64,000 bases of DNA from Alkaliphilus sp. B6464 (GCF_018141165.1 NZ_CP058557.1:2294001-2358000), one strand, 5' to 3'. Positions 30,833 to 40,407 are shown, counted from the stretch's first letter. Numbers and translations: made by a program. The notes: generated by a model from the sequence alone, not told the origin.

Positions 30833-32869
30833 ATGATCGAGCAGTACTTAGAAGAATTAAACAAACAACAGTTAGAGGCAGTTAAGCATTACAATGGTCC
30901 TTGTATGGTATATGCAGGACCAGGGTCTGGAAAAACAACAGTAATTACTCATAGAGTAGGGTACCTAATCCAACATTATAAAGTAGATCCCAATAAAATT
31001 TTAGTAATATCTTTTACAAAGGCAGCAGCGGATGAAATGAGATTACGGTTTGAATCGAGTTATGATTGGTTATTGCATGGAAAGCAACATGTTAATTTTG
31101 GAACTTTTCATTCTGTATTTTTTAGAATTTTGAGATCCTATTATCGATACGATTTAAGTAACATTTTAAATGAAGGAGAGAAGTTTGGTGTAATTAAGAA
31201 CATTGTAAGAACCCTTGGAGTTGGAAATAAGTTAGATGATGAATTGATAAAGGATGTAATATTAGATATCGGGCTGTTTAAAAGTAATATATTAAATATA
31301 GATGATTTTTCTCCCAATTCAATGTCTAAAGATGATTTCAATAGGGTGGTATTTTCTTATGAGAATTATAAAAATGATTGCCATAAGATTGACTTTGATG
31401 ATATGCTTACAAAATGTTATGAACTATTAATTAGTCAACCTACAATCTTACAAGCTATACGAAATATGTACGAATATATATTGATAGATGAATTTCAAGA
31501 CATTAATAGTGTACAATTTGAAATAATTAAATTGTTATCTAGCCCTAAGGAAAACTTGTTTGTTGTTGGAGATGATGATCAGTCTATTTATAGCTTTAGG
31601 GGAGCTAAGCCAAATTTCATATTAGAATTTGATAAAATATATAAAAATACAATAAGAATTATACTTAACTTAAACTACAGATCCCAAGAGAATATAATTA
31701 GTACTGCCAATAAGCTTATAAGCAATAATGATTTAAGAATAAAAAAAAGTATGCTATCCACTAAGGAACCCGGAGTAGACATACAGTTGTTCAGACCTAA
31801 AACTCGAGAGTTAGAGAACAAAGAGTTAAGCGATTTGATAAACAGTTTAATTAAAGAAGGGTATAGTTATAGTGATATAGCAGTAATATATAGGACTAAT
31901 ATATTATCAAGCTCTATAGTGGACTCTTTATTAGACAGTAATATTCCCTTTGCTTCTAGAGAAAATATATATAATATTTACGAGCATTGGATGGCTAAAG
32001 ACTTAGTTGCCTATTTAAGGTCAGCATTAGATATAAATGATAGAGAAGCAGTAAAAAGGATTATTAATCGTCCAACAAGATATATAACAAATAAGGCAAT
32101 GAATGAAGCTGATGGATACCATAAGGATTTTATTACGTCCCTAAAGGTTAAAGGTAACCTAATGCCTTATCAAATCTCTTACTTAGATAGATTAGAAGTA
32201 GATATAAAAACTCTCAGCCATTTAGAAACAAGAAAGGCAATTAGCTATATTAGAAAAGAAATTGGATACGATGAGTATATTCATAATTATTCTATGGAAA
32301 AACAAATCAGTACTGATGGATTGATAGAAGTTTTAGACGAACTGGAAGAAACGTCTGCTAAGCATAGTAGTATTATACAATTTATTAATCATATAAAAGA
32401 ATTTAAAGAATCTTTATATGATAATAAACGAAACTATTCTTCTAAAGATAATCAAGTAGAGCTTTTAACGATGCATAGTGCAAAAGGGTTAGAATTTAAA
32501 GTAGTCATTATAGTTGAAGCTGTAGAAGATATTATTCCCCACAGTAAAAGCAAAGATGAGGAAAGTATTGAGGAAGAAAGAAGGCTATTTTATGTTGCTA
32601 TAACTAGAGCTAAGGAACGCTTATATATTTATGCGCCACTAAATAAATATGATAAAAAAGCTGAAATATCACGTTTTATAAATGAGATGGAAATTTTAAA
32701 CGAAAAGAAAAGCAAATTTAAAAAAGGTCAAGAGATTATCCATAGGGTATTTGGTAAAGGATTTATTGAAAGTATTAATAAAAGTATGATTAAAGTAAAG
32801 TTCTGTAATAATAATGAAACTAAGGAATTAGATATTGCTACATGTCTTGAAAATAATTTGATTTATTAA
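30833..32869 (+). CDS. UvrD/Rep/PcrA-family DNA helicase
   Basis: Superfamily 1A 3'-5' helicase. Walker A is GPGSGKTT near residue 28. Motif II is IDEFQDIN, motif III GDDDQSIYSFRGA, motif V LLTMHSAKGLEFKVV and motif VI FYVAITRAKERLYI. All are intact, so the enzyme should be active. The open frame begins at TTG 30821, but TGAGGTG at 30822-30828 indicates ATG 30833 (678 residues). This is shorter than typical PcrA. The C-terminal ~60 residues (KKGQEIIHRVFGKGFIESI...VKFCNN) form the small Tudor-like tail found on PcrA-type proteins. Role in repair or replication restart is inferred from family. Confidence 0.92.
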   Translation: MIEQYLEELNKQQLEAVKHYNGPCMVYAGPGSGKTTVITHRVGYLIQHYKVDPNKILVISFTKAAADEMRLRFESSYDWLLHGKQHVNFGTFHSVFFRILRSYYRYDLSNILNEGEKFGVIKNIVRTLGVGNKLDDELIKDVILDIGLFKSNILNIDDFSPNSMSKDDFNRVVFSYENYKNDCHKIDFDDMLTKCYELLISQPTILQAIRNMYEYILIDEFQDINSVQFEIIKLLSSPKENLFVVGDDDQSIYSFRGAKPNFILEFDKIYKNTIRIILNLNYRSQENIISTANKLISNNDLRIKKSMLSTKEPGVDIQLFRPKTRELENKELSDLINSLIKEGYSYSDIAVIYRTNILSSSIVDSLLDSNIPFASRENIYNIYEHWMAKDLVAYLRSALDINDREAVKRIINRPTRYITNKAMNEADGYHKDFITSLKVKGNLMPYQISYLDRLEVDIKTLSHLETRKAISYIRKEIGYDEYIHNYSMEKQISTDGLIEVLDELEETSAKHSSIIQFINHIKEFKESLYDNKRNYSSKDNQVELLTMHSAKGLEFKVVIIVEAVEDIIPHSKSKDEESIEEERRLFYVAITRAKERLYIYAPLNKYDKKAEISRFINEMEILNEKKSKFKKGQEIIHRVFGKGFIESINKSMIKVKFCNNNETKELDIATCLENNLIY

Positions 32870-32870
32870 A

Positions 32871-32921
32871 GAAAAAGACCTTGATGGTAAGAGTTGTTTG
32901 TAAACTCACTGTCAAGGTCTT
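32871..32921. terminator. Terminator between helicase and asparaginase genes
   Basis: AAGACCTTGA (32875-32884) pairs with TCAAGGTCTT (32912-32921) with an inner GAGTT/AACTC. The T run is better on the minus strand (TCTTTTTC), so it mainly serves asparaginase. Confidence 0.7.
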
Positions 32922-32925
32922 CTTG

Positions 32926-33918
32926 CTATTTATATTGATTATTTTCGATTATTTCCTTTAATGTATTTAAATCTTCAGTTACAGTTAGAGCTAGCATAAG
33001 TTTAATTCTAGCTTTTTGGCCTGGTAGATCTCCGCCTAATATTACACCCATATTTCGGAGAGTTCTTCCAGCTCCCTCATAGCCATATGTATCAAGAACT
33101 CTACCAGTAGGGCAGCGTGACACCATTACAATAGCAACATTATTTTTAATAGCATATTCAATACCATCTAGCATAGTTGGAGGTACATTACCTCTTCCTA
33201 AAGCTTCAATAACTATACCCCTAGCACCAGTGTCAACAGAATACTTAAGGAATCTAGAATCCATGCCAGCAACGCACTTGATTAAATCTACTTTTGTTTC
33301 AATGGATTGGGTAGGGATATGTTGACGATTTATAATTTGTCTATGATAGATTACCTCATCATTGTCCACGATCCCAAGAGGACCAAATTCTAAGGACTTA
33401 AATGTATCTAGACTTAATGTATTACTTTTAGTAGCTTCACTAGCTGCATTAACCTCATTGTTCATTACTACAAGTACACCTTTATTTTTAGAATCAGGTG
33501 AAATTGCTGTACAAACAGCAGCGGCTAAGTTACTAGGACCATCGTAGCCAAGCTCTGAGCTATTTCTCATAGCCCCTACCACGACTACACACTTTGAAGA
33601 ATTAATTGTTAAATCTAACAAGTAAGCGGTTTCCTCTAAAGTATCAGTTCCATGAGTAATTATAACACCATCTACATCATCTCTTTCCAAGTTTTCAACT
33701 ACTAGTTTTTGTAGATCCATCATTAATGGAATATCTATATGTGGACCAGGGAGTTTAGAAAATGTAATTGATTCTGTTTCTGCATATTTATCAATGTTTG
33801 TAACCAATGACATAATCTCTTCACTTGATAAAGAAGGTATAGCAGCTCCAATCCGTGGATCTACTGTCATTGAAATTGTACCACCAGTAAATATTATTAC
33901 AACTTTAGGCTTACGCAT
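32926..33918 (-). CDS. ansA: L-asparaginase, type I-like
   Basis: Hydrolyses asparagine to aspartate and ammonia. 330 residues, no signal peptide, so cytoplasmic. Both catalytic threonine motifs are present: FTGGTIS near residue 13 and ITHGTDTLEETAYLL near residue 92. The C-terminal half has MVSRCPTGRVLDTYGYEGAGR, common to the family. AAGGAGGTTTATC precedes ATG 33918 on the minus strand. A long leader with a separate promoter-to-terminator RNA lies upstream (34012-34163). Asparagine catabolism would fit the amino-acid-binding lipoprotein gene nearby. Confidence 0.92.
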   Translation of the reverse strand: MRKPKVVIIFTGGTISMTVDPRIGAAIPSLSSEEIMSLVTNIDKYAETESITFSKLPGPHIDIPLMMDLQKLVVENLERDDVDGVIITHGTDTLEETAYLLDLTINSSKCVVVVGAMRNSSELGYDGPSNLAAAVCTAISPDSKNKGVLVVMNNEVNAASEATKSNTLSLDTFKSLEFGPLGIVDNDEVIYHRQIINRQHIPTQSIETKVDLIKCVAGMDSRFLKYSVDTGARGIVIEALGRGNVPPTMLDGIEYAIKNNVAIVMVSRCPTGRVLDTYGYEGAGRTLRNMGVILGGDLPGQKARIKLMLALTVTEDLNTLKEIIENNQYK

Positions 33919-34011
33919 GATAAACCTCCTTATATTTAAAAATTAATTGAATACCACAATATCATTATATAATATGTGCACAGAATTTGAAAATATCAAA
34001 ATATAAATTTG

Positions 34012-34128
34012 CAGAAAAAAAAGCCAGGTCCACGAGACCTGACTTCACGTCCATAAGACGTGATTTCCGTTCAAAAGGGGTATTGGGAATAGAGATTATA
34101 TTATCGAGGTTACCAGGGGGATAACCAC
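34012..34128 (-). ncRNA. Candidate structured small RNA or attenuated leader upstream of asparaginase
   Basis: Read on the minus strand, a sigma-A promoter (34163-34135) is followed by about 117 bases with no open frame. The RNA contains GGTTATCCCCCTGGTAACC, a hairpin CACGTC-TTATG-GACGTG (34062-34046) and a hairpin GTCAGGTC-TCGTG-GACCTGGC (34043-34023) followed by eight T. It ends about 95 bases before the asparaginase start. I do not recognise it as a known riboswitch or 6S RNA. Confidence 0.6.
34015..34043 (-). terminator. Intrinsic terminator of the candidate RNA
   Basis: 8-bp stem (one G-T pair), 5-base loop, then TTTTTTTT on the minus strand (34022-34015). Confidence 0.85.
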
Positions 34129-34134
34129 ATACTT

Positions 34135-34163
34135 ATTGTAACAAATTACGACAAAAAGGTCAA
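34135..34163 (-). promoter_or_regulatory. Sigma-A promoter of the candidate RNA
   Basis: Minus strand TTGACC (34163-34158), 17-base spacer, TACAAT (34140-34135). Confidence 0.65.
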
Positions 34164-34282
34164 TGGTTTGACAAAAACTTTTTGTCATTTTGTCTATATA
34201 GTAATTTTGCTTATATAGAAATTGGTATATAATAGAATTGTATGCATTTCTATTTAATTAATTTTAATTAGGGGGTAATGAT

Positions 34283-34894
34283 GTGGATCAGGTAGTTGAA
34301 AAGGTTTTAAAAAATTTAGAGAAAAGAAAAATAAAGGCTAAATATTTTGAAACAAAGGAAGAGGCTAGAAATACAATTTTAGAAGAAGTAAAATCAAATA
34401 TGACTGTCGGTATTGGAGGGTCAATGACTGTAAAAGAAATGAAGCTACATGAAGATTTAATAAAAGCTGGTAATACTATCTATTGGCATTGGTTAGTTGA
34501 GCCAGCACAAATGTCAGATGTAAGAAAAAAGGCGTCTATAGCAGATGTATATTTAACTAGTACAAATGCACTAACTGAAGATGGAGAATTAATAAATATA
34601 GATGGAGTTGGAAATAGAGTTGCTAGTATGTTCTATGGGCCTAAAAAGGTTATAGTGGTATGTGGTGTAAATAAAATCTGCTCAGATTTAATTTCAGGCA
34701 TCGATCGTATTAAAGCTCAAGCCTGTACTAAGAACGCTATAAGATTAAATCGTAAAACACCTTGTGCAGCAACTGGCCAATGTAATGACTGTCAAAGTCC
34801 AGATAGAATGTGTAATGTAACTACTATTATTAGTGGAAAGCCTGAGGAAGTAGATTTGAATGTTTATATTGTAGGAGAAGAATTAGGATTCTAA
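34283..34894 (+). CDS. LUD domain protein (LutC/YkgG-like)
   Basis: Member of the LUD family related to the lactate-oxidation proteins LutB/LutC, but here a lone 203-residue protein. Visible features are GIGGSMTVKEM near residue 43, VYLTSTNALTEDGELINIDGVGNRVASMFYGP in the middle (family core), and a cysteine-rich stretch near residues 155-175 (CAATGQCNDCQSPDRMC) that could bind metal. The start is GTG 34283, 7 bases after AGGGGGT; no in-frame ATG is near. A terminator follows. No other lut genes are nearby, so the role is unknown. Confidence 0.88.
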   Translation: MDQVVEKVLKNLEKRKIKAKYFETKEEARNTILEEVKSNMTVGIGGSMTVKEMKLHEDLIKAGNTIYWHWLVEPAQMSDVRKKASIADVYLTSTNALTEDGELINIDGVGNRVASMFYGPKKVIVVCGVNKICSDLISGIDRIKAQACTKNAIRLNRKTPCAATGQCNDCQSPDRMCNVTTIISGKPEEVDLNVYIVGEELGF

Positions 34895-34897
34895 GAG

Positions 34898-34926
34898 AAG
34901 AAAGGTTATTTAACCTTTCTTTTTTT
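34898..34926 (+). terminator. Terminator after the LUD gene
   Basis: AAGAAAGGTTA-TTT-AACCTTTCTT followed by TTTTT. Confidence 0.9.
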
Positions 34927-34975
34927 GTAATAATAAAAAAATAATATATCAATAACTAATTTTTTTTAAAAACTA

Positions 34976-35004
34976 TTGCATATTTATACTTAAAAATGTA
35001 TAAT
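34976..35004 (+). promoter_or_regulatory. Promoter of the substrate-binding protein gene
   Basis: TTGCAT at 34976-34981, 17-base spacer, TATAAT at 34999-35004, 68 bases before the start codon. Confidence 0.6.
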
Positions 35005-35071
35005 ATCTCACAGAGGATAATTATACAAATAAATGTATAGTTATTAATTAGTTAATCAAGGAGGAATCAGA

Positions 35072-35890
35072 ATGAAGAAGTTTTCGAAAATAGCTATTAT
35101 TTTAGGAGTAGTTACTTTATTTACTGCCTGTACTAACGGTGTTGCTAGTAATAATACAGAGGAGGCCTTATCTAAGTTAGATAAAATTAAAAAAGCTGGA
35201 AAGATAGTTCTTGGTACTAATGCATACTATCCTCCATACGAGTTTCATAAGGAAATTAACGGCAAAGATGAAATTGTAGGGTTTGATATTGACATTGCAA
35301 AGAAGATTGCAGAAAATTTAGGTGTAGAGCTTGAAATAAAGGATATGGATTTTGACGGATTATTATTAGCATTAAATGCAGATAAAGTTGATTTTGTAAT
35401 AGCTGGGATGACTCCAACTCCTGAGAGAGCCAAAGCCGTGAACTTTTCTAAAGTATACTATAAAGCTATTCATGGAGTAATTATTAATGTGGATAATAAA
35501 GATGTGTTTAATACATTAAATGATTTAACTGGTAAAAAAATAGGAGCTCAAAAATCTACTGTACAAGAGGAAGTTGCAAAGGCAGAGATAACAGATATCC
35601 AATTAAAATCATTAGCAAAGATACCAGATTTAATCCTTGAAGTAAAAAATAATAAAATTGATGGCTTAGTTATAGAAAAGCCAGTAGCTGTTGCATATAC
35701 ATATCGCAACAAAGACTTAATGTTAATGGATATTACGTTCGAAGATGCAGAAGGCGGATCTGCAGTTGCAGTTAAAAAGGAAAATACGGATTTACTCGAT
35801 GAAATAAATAAAACATTGGATACTCTAATGAGCAATGGAGATATAGAGGAATTTATAACAGAAGCTACAAAAATTGTAGATGACTTATAA
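35072..35890 (+). CDS. Amino acid ABC transporter substrate-binding lipoprotein
   Basis: Family 3 solute-binding protein, anchored outside the membrane. The 272 residues start with a lipoprotein signal ending in LFTAC (lipid-modified Cys20). The binding core includes LVLGTNAYYPPYEF-type text (here ILGTNAYYPPYEF), GFDIDIAKKIAENLGVELEI, VDFVIAGMTPTPERAKAVNFS and GGSAVAVKKEN, typical of polar or basic amino-acid receptors. AAGGAGGAATCAG precedes ATG 35072. No permease or ATPase gene is adjacent, so it must work with components encoded elsewhere. The next gene is a cDPG-synthetase-like GTPase 67 bases on. Confidence 0.9.
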   Translation: MKKFSKIAIILGVVTLFTACTNGVASNNTEEALSKLDKIKKAGKIVLGTNAYYPPYEFHKEINGKDEIVGFDIDIAKKIAENLGVELEIKDMDFDGLLLALNADKVDFVIAGMTPTPERAKAVNFSKVYYKAIHGVIINVDNKDVFNTLNDLTGKKIGAQKSTVQEEVAKAEITDIQLKSLAKIPDLILEVKNNKIDGLVIEKPVAVAYTYRNKDLMLMDITFEDAEGGSAVAVKKENTDLLDEINKTLDTLMSNGDIEEFITEATKIVDDL

Positions 35891-35957
35891 TGGGAGAGGT
35901 AGGCTATAAAACTTTGACTTATAGGTAACTAAACATATTATACAGGGAGTGATTGAA

Positions 35958-37301
35958 ATGCATAGAAAAAATGTTATTATTATAGGAGCAGCAGGGCGAG
36001 ATTTTCATAACTTCAATACATATTACCGTAACAATGATAATTATAGAGTTGTAGCTTTTACAGCAGCTCAAATACCTGATATCGATAATCGAAGATATCC
36101 TACTGAACTAGCAGGGAGTATGTATCCTGAAGGAATTCCTATATATTCTCAAGATCGATTAGGTGAATTAATTAAAGAATTTCAAGTAGATGAATGTGTT
36201 TTTGCATATAGTGATGTAAAATATGAAGATGTAATGGGTATAAGTGCAATTGTTAATGCAGCAGGTGCTGACTTTACGCTTCTTGGCTCTAAAAACACTA
36301 TGCTAAAAAGTAGCAAACCTGTAATATCAATTTGTGCTGTTCGAACAGGTTGTGGAAAGAGCCAAACATCACGTAAAATTATTGAGATATTGATGGAATA
36401 TAATCTTAAAGTAGTTGCAGTTAGACATCCAATGCCGTATGGTGATTTGGCTACACAAAGAATACAAAGATTTGCTACCGTAGAAGATTTAAAGAAGCAT
36501 AATTGTACTGTTGAGGAAATGGAAGAATATGAACCCCATGTTGAACGTGGAAACATTATTTATGCTGGTGTAGATTATGAAAATATTTTAAGAGCAGCTG
36601 AAAATGATCCTGATGGCTGCGATGTCATTATATGGGATGGAGGAAATAATGATTTTTCATTTTACCAATCTGATTTATCAGTTGTAGTGTTAGATCCACA
36701 CCGTCCAGGACACGAATTAAACTATTACCCAGGAGAAGTTAGTCTAAGAACTTCAGATATAGCAATTATTAATAAAATCGATAGTGCTGATTTAATGGCA
36801 ATAAAGCAAGTGGAAGAAAATATTAAACGTGTTAATCCAAATGCTACTATTATTAAAGCAGAATCTAAAATTACTGTAAATAATCCAGATATAATTAAGG
36901 GAAAACGAGTTCTGGTTGTTGAAGATGGTCCTACTTTAACTCATGGAGAAATGAAACTGGGGGCTGGAATAATTGCAGCACAAAGATTTGAAGCAAAAGA
37001 ATTAGTAGACCCTCGTCCATATGCAGTAGGAAAACTAATTGAAACCTTTAATAGCTATACACATATTGACACACTTCTTCCCGCAATGGGTTACGGTGAA
37101 CAACAATTAAAAGACCTTGAAGAAACAATCAATAAAGCTGATAGTGATTCTATTATTATAGGTACACCAATTGATTTAAGCAGAGTCATTAATATTAATA
37201 AGCCTTATACACGTGTACATTACGAACTAGAAGAAGTAGGAAGTCCAAATCTTAAATCAATATTAAATGGCTTTATCAAAGATTATAAACTTGGAAAATA
37301 G
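35958..37301 (+). CDS. Cyclic 2,3-diphosphoglycerate synthetase-like GTPase
   Basis: 447 residues. The open frame begins at GTG 35949, but AGGGAGTG covers that codon, so ATG 35958 (MHRKNVIIIGAAGRDFHNFN) is the start. The N-terminal Rossmann-like domain carries GAAGRDFHNF. A P-loop follows, AVRTGCGKSQTSRKI near residue 130, then conserved blocks such as VRHPMPYGDL, YAGVDYENIL and IWDGGNNDF. This is the family annotated from archaeal cyclic-2,3-diphosphoglycerate synthetase. In bacteria its product is uncertain, and members often sit near amino-acid catabolism genes, as the asparaginase and binding protein here would suggest. Confidence 0.85.
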   Translation: MHRKNVIIIGAAGRDFHNFNTYYRNNDNYRVVAFTAAQIPDIDNRRYPTELAGSMYPEGIPIYSQDRLGELIKEFQVDECVFAYSDVKYEDVMGISAIVNAAGADFTLLGSKNTMLKSSKPVISICAVRTGCGKSQTSRKIIEILMEYNLKVVAVRHPMPYGDLATQRIQRFATVEDLKKHNCTVEEMEEYEPHVERGNIIYAGVDYENILRAAENDPDGCDVIIWDGGNNDFSFYQSDLSVVVLDPHRPGHELNYYPGEVSLRTSDIAIINKIDSADLMAIKQVEENIKRVNPNATIIKAESKITVNNPDIIKGKRVLVVEDGPTLTHGEMKLGAGIIAAQRFEAKELVDPRPYAVGKLIETFNSYTHIDTLLPAMGYGEQQLKDLEETINKADSDSIIIGTPIDLSRVININKPYTRVHYELEEVGSPNLKSILNGFIKDYKLGK

Positions 37302-37330
37302 AGAGCGTATAAATATTCTTGTGCAAACTG

Positions 37331-37380
37331 ATTTAAAAATCTCCACCTTGGATAACGATCTAAGGGGAGATTTTAAATTT
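37331..37380 (+). terminator. Terminator-like hairpin after the GTPase gene
   Basis: ATTTAAAAATCTCC pairs with GGAGATTTTAAAT, with an inner CCTTGGAT/ATCTAAGG. Confidence 0.7.
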
Positions 37381-37480
37381 ATGTACACCTAGCGGAGCAG
37401 ATAAATATAGTCTGCTCGATTAATACCACATTGGTTGTTTTACTGAAATACGGGAAATACTAAAGTAGGTTAATGAAAGC

Positions 37481-37512
37481 TTTACAAAAAAGCATTATTT
37501 AGATATTATAAT
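37481..37512 (+). promoter_or_regulatory. Possible promoter of the desulfurase-thiI operon
   Basis: TTTACA at 37481-37486, 17-base spacer, TATTAT at 37504-37509, overlapping a TATAAT at 37507. Confidence 0.4.
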
Positions 37513-37541
37513 ACCTGTAATATGAAAATGAGGGTGAAATT

Positions 37542-38699
37542 ATGGAAGTTTACTTAGATAATGCAGCTACTACAAAACCAAGAAAAGAAGTAGTAGAAAG
37601 CATATTAAAATCATTGGAGGAGCAATATGCTAATCCTTCATCTTTACACAAAAAAGGAGTAGAAGTAGAAAAGGAAATAAAAAGAATAAGAAGAATAGTA
37701 GCTAAAGCATTAGGTTGTACAGATCAGGAGATAATTTTCACCTCTAGTGGTACAGAAGCAAATAATTTAGCTATTAGAGGAATAACGGATGCTTACAAAA
37801 GAAGTGGTAACCATATTATTACTTCGAAAATAGAGCATAAATCTGTTTTAAACACATTTAATGAGTTGGAAAGAAAAGGTTTTAAGGTTACGTATTTAGA
37901 TGTAGATGAAAAAGGATTTATATCTACTGAACAGTTAAAAGATGCAATTAATAATAGCACAATTTTGGTTAGTATAATGTATGTTAACAGTGAGATTGGA
38001 AGTATTCAGCCAATAGAAGAAATAGGTAAAATTATTAAAAGTATAAATCCAAAAACATTATTTCATGTAGATGGAGTACAGGCCTTTGGAAAAATTAAGT
38101 TTAACATAAAGGATATTAAGATTGATAGTTTTTCAATAAGCGGACATAAGATTCATGGGCCAAAGGGAATAGGCGCCTTATATATTAAAAAAGGAACTAA
38201 AATTAATCCAATATTAACTGGTGGAAGTCAGGAAATGGGTATTCGTTCAGGAACTGAAAATGTACCAGGTATATATGGATTAGGTGAGGCTGTTAAATTA
38301 TCTATGGAAGATCAGGATAAGAACATCGAACACTTAAAGAAACTTAGAGATTACTTTATAGATACATTTAAAAGTCAAGTTGAAGGTATACATATAACAT
38401 CTGAAAAGAATGATAATTTTGCACCACATATTATTAATGTTAGTTTTCCTGGAGTTAGAAGTGAAATTATGCTTCATAGCTTAGAGCAAGATGGAATTTA
38501 TGTGTCGTCTGGTTCTGCCTGTTCATCTAAAAGAAAAGGATATAGCCATGTGCTAGAAGCAATAAATATGAGAGATGACTTAATTGATAGCGCACTTAGA
38601 TTTAGCTTGTCTTATATAACTACCAAAAGCGAAATAGATTATGCAATAGAAAAGACGAAGGAACATTTTATTAACTTGAAAAGAATTATTAAGAGGTGA
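37542..38699 (+). CDS. Cysteine desulfurase (NifS/IscS family, ThiI partner)
   Basis: PLP enzyme that takes sulfur from cysteine and holds it as a persulfide. 385 residues with YLDNAATTKP at the N-terminus, the PLP lysine K203 in SGHKIHGPKG, and the active cysteine C327 in SSGSACSSKRKG. The start ATG 37542 follows GAGGGTG. Its neighbour thiI begins 7 bases after its stop, the arrangement known in Firmicutes where a dedicated desulfurase (NifZ) supplies sulfur to ThiI for 4-thiouridine in tRNA. Work with other sulfur acceptors cannot be excluded. Confidence 0.93.
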   Translation: MEVYLDNAATTKPRKEVVESILKSLEEQYANPSSLHKKGVEVEKEIKRIRRIVAKALGCTDQEIIFTSSGTEANNLAIRGITDAYKRSGNHIITSKIEHKSVLNTFNELERKGFKVTYLDVDEKGFISTEQLKDAINNSTILVSIMYVNSEIGSIQPIEEIGKIIKSINPKTLFHVDGVQAFGKIKFNIKDIKIDSFSISGHKIHGPKGIGALYIKKGTKINPILTGGSQEMGIRSGTENVPGIYGLGEAVKLSMEDQDKNIEHLKKLRDYFIDTFKSQVEGIHITSEKNDNFAPHIINVSFPGVRSEIMLHSLEQDGIYVSSGSACSSKRKGYSHVLEAINMRDDLIDSALRFSLSYITTKSEIDYAIEKTKEHFINLKRIIKR

Positions 38700-38706
38700 T
38701 TATATA

Positions 38707-39885
38707 GTGGAAAATGTAGTAGTAATTCGTTATGGAGAAATAATGCTAAAGGGAAAAAACAAAAGATTTTTTGAAGATAAATTAGTAAGTCAAATTCGAC
38801 ATGCATTGTCAGATTTAGGAAAGCTTAGGGTATATAAAGCGCATAGTAGAATTTATATAGATGTAGAAGGCTACAATGTAAATGATATTACGGATAGAGC
38901 TAAAAGGGTATTCGGTGTTGTTTCCCTTAGCGTTGCCAAAAGATTTGAAGTAGATATGGATAAAATTAAAGAAATAGCACTTGATGAGCTTAAGGATAGA
39001 ATATCCGAAAACAATAATATTAAAACATTTAAAGTAGAAAGTAAAAGAGGAGATAAGAGATTTCCTATGCAGTCTTTAGAGATAAGCAGAGAAGTAGGAG
39101 GATACTTACTTGAAAATATAGAGAATATATCCGTTGATGTACATAATCCTGATGTGAGTATTCAAGTAGAAGTAAGAGATAAGGCCTTTGTTTTCAGCAA
39201 TAAAATCAATGGTTTTGGAGGATTGCCTCTAGGAACTAATGGTAAGGCCCTACTACTTCTTTCTGGGGGAATAGACAGCCCAGTGGCAGGTTGGCTTGTT
39301 GGAAAAAGAGGAGTAGATATAGAAGCAATTCACTTCCATAGTTACCCTTTCACCAGTGACAGGGCTAAGGAAAAGGTAATAGATCTTGCAAAAATACTTT
39401 CTAGCTATTGTGGTAAGTTTAAGTTATATTCTATAAATTTATTACCTATTCAAAAAGAAATAAATGAGAAATGCCCAGAGGAAGAAATGACTATTCTTTC
39501 AAGAAGGTTTATGATGAAAATAGCAGAGAGAGTAGGAGTAGCAAATAACTGTGATGCCCTAGTAACGGGAGAAAGTATTGGACAAGTAGCAAGTCAAACT
39601 GTAAAGAGTCTTTATGTAACTAATGAATCTGTTGTAATGCCAGTATTTAGACCTTTAATAGCTATGGATAAGGTAGATATTATTGATTTAGCATATAAAA
39701 TTGGAACATACGAAACATCAATACTACCATTTGAAGATTGCTGTACTGTATTTCTTCCAAAGCATCCAGTTACACAGCCTAAATTAGAAAAAATTATCAA
39801 ATCTGAAAGTAAATTAGATGTAGAAGAGCTTATTAATGCAGCAATAGAAGATATGGAAGTAGAAATAATTACTATAGAAGATTAA
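38707..39885 (+). CDS. thiI: tRNA 4-thiouridine sulfurtransferase ThiI
   Basis: Modifies U8 of tRNAs to 4-thiouridine, using ATP and persulfide sulfur. GTG 38707 follows AAGAGGTGAT. The 392 residues comprise an N-terminal ferredoxin-like plus THUMP domain (about 1-170) and an ATP pyrophosphatase domain with the PP-loop [15 protein letters not shown] near residue 185. No C-terminal rhodanese domain is present, as is normal in Firmicutes. Overlap of function with the upstream desulfurase gene makes a two-gene sulfur-transfer operon. Confidence 0.95.
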   Translation: MENVVVIRYGEIMLKGKNKRFFEDKLVSQIRHALSDLGKLRVYKAHSRIYIDVEGYNVNDITDRAKRVFGVVSLSVAKRFEVDMDKIKEIALDELKDRISENNNIKTFKVESKRGDKRFPMQSLEISREVGGYLLENIENISVDVHNPDVSIQVEVRDKAFVFSNKINGFGGLPLGTNGKALLLLSGGIDSPVAGWLVGKRGVDIEAIHFHSYPFTSDRAKEKVIDLAKILSSYCGKFKLYSINLLPIQKEINEKCPEEEMTILSRRFMMKIAERVGVANNCDALVTGESIGQVASQTVKSLYVTNESVVMPVFRPLIAMDKVDIIDLAYKIGTYETSILPFEDCCTVFLPKHPVTQPKLEKIIKSESKLDVEELINAAIEDMEVEIITIED

Positions 39886-39923
39886 AAAAAATATATAGAC
39901 AGTTAAAAGGGAGGAGAATTTTT

Positions 39924-40403
39924 ATGGATTCATTGACTCATTTTAATGAAGAAGGAAGAGCTAAAATGGTTGAAGTAGGGGATAAACTGAATACTAAAAG
40001 AGAAGCTGTAGCTAGAGGCAGTGTATATATGATGCCTGAAACATTAAAGAGAATTATAGATTATGATATAAAGAAAGGCGATGTTTTAGCTGTTTCGCAA
40101 GTAGCTGGTATAATGGCTGCTAAGAAAACAAGTGATCTTATTCCAATGTGCCATAATATTATTTTAACTGGTGCAGATATTAATTTCCATATAGATGAGG
40201 AAAATAGTAAAATAGACATTGAAGCTGTAGTTAGAACAACTGGAAAAACTGGTGTAGAAATTGAGGCATTAACCGCTGTATCTGTAACTGGGCTTACAAT
40301 TTATGATATGTGTAAAGCTATAGATAAAAAAATGAAATTGACAGATGTAAGGCTAGTTAGGAAAACAGGTGGCAAATCTGGGGACTTTATTATAGAGAAC
40401 TAA
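39924..40403 (+). CDS. moaC: Cyclic pyranopterin monophosphate synthase MoaC
   Basis: Second step of molybdopterin synthesis, closing the pyranopterin ring. 159 residues, with the typical opening [15 protein letters not shown], the block [15 protein letters not shown] near residue 68, [20 protein letters not shown] near 112, and the C-terminal [17 protein letters not shown] precedes ATG 39924. It follows thiI by 38 bases and is convergent with a mogA-type gene, so molybdenum-cofactor genes face each other here without moaA. Confidence 0.95.
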   Translation: MDSLTHFNEEGRAKMVEVGDKLNTKREAVARGSVYMMPETLKRIIDYDIKKGDVLAVSQVAGIMAAKKTSDLIPMCHNIILTGADINFHIDEENSKIDIEAVVRTTGKTGVEIEALTAVSVTGLTIYDMCKAIDKKMKLTDVRLVRKTGGKSGDFIIEN

Positions 40404-40407
40404 AACG

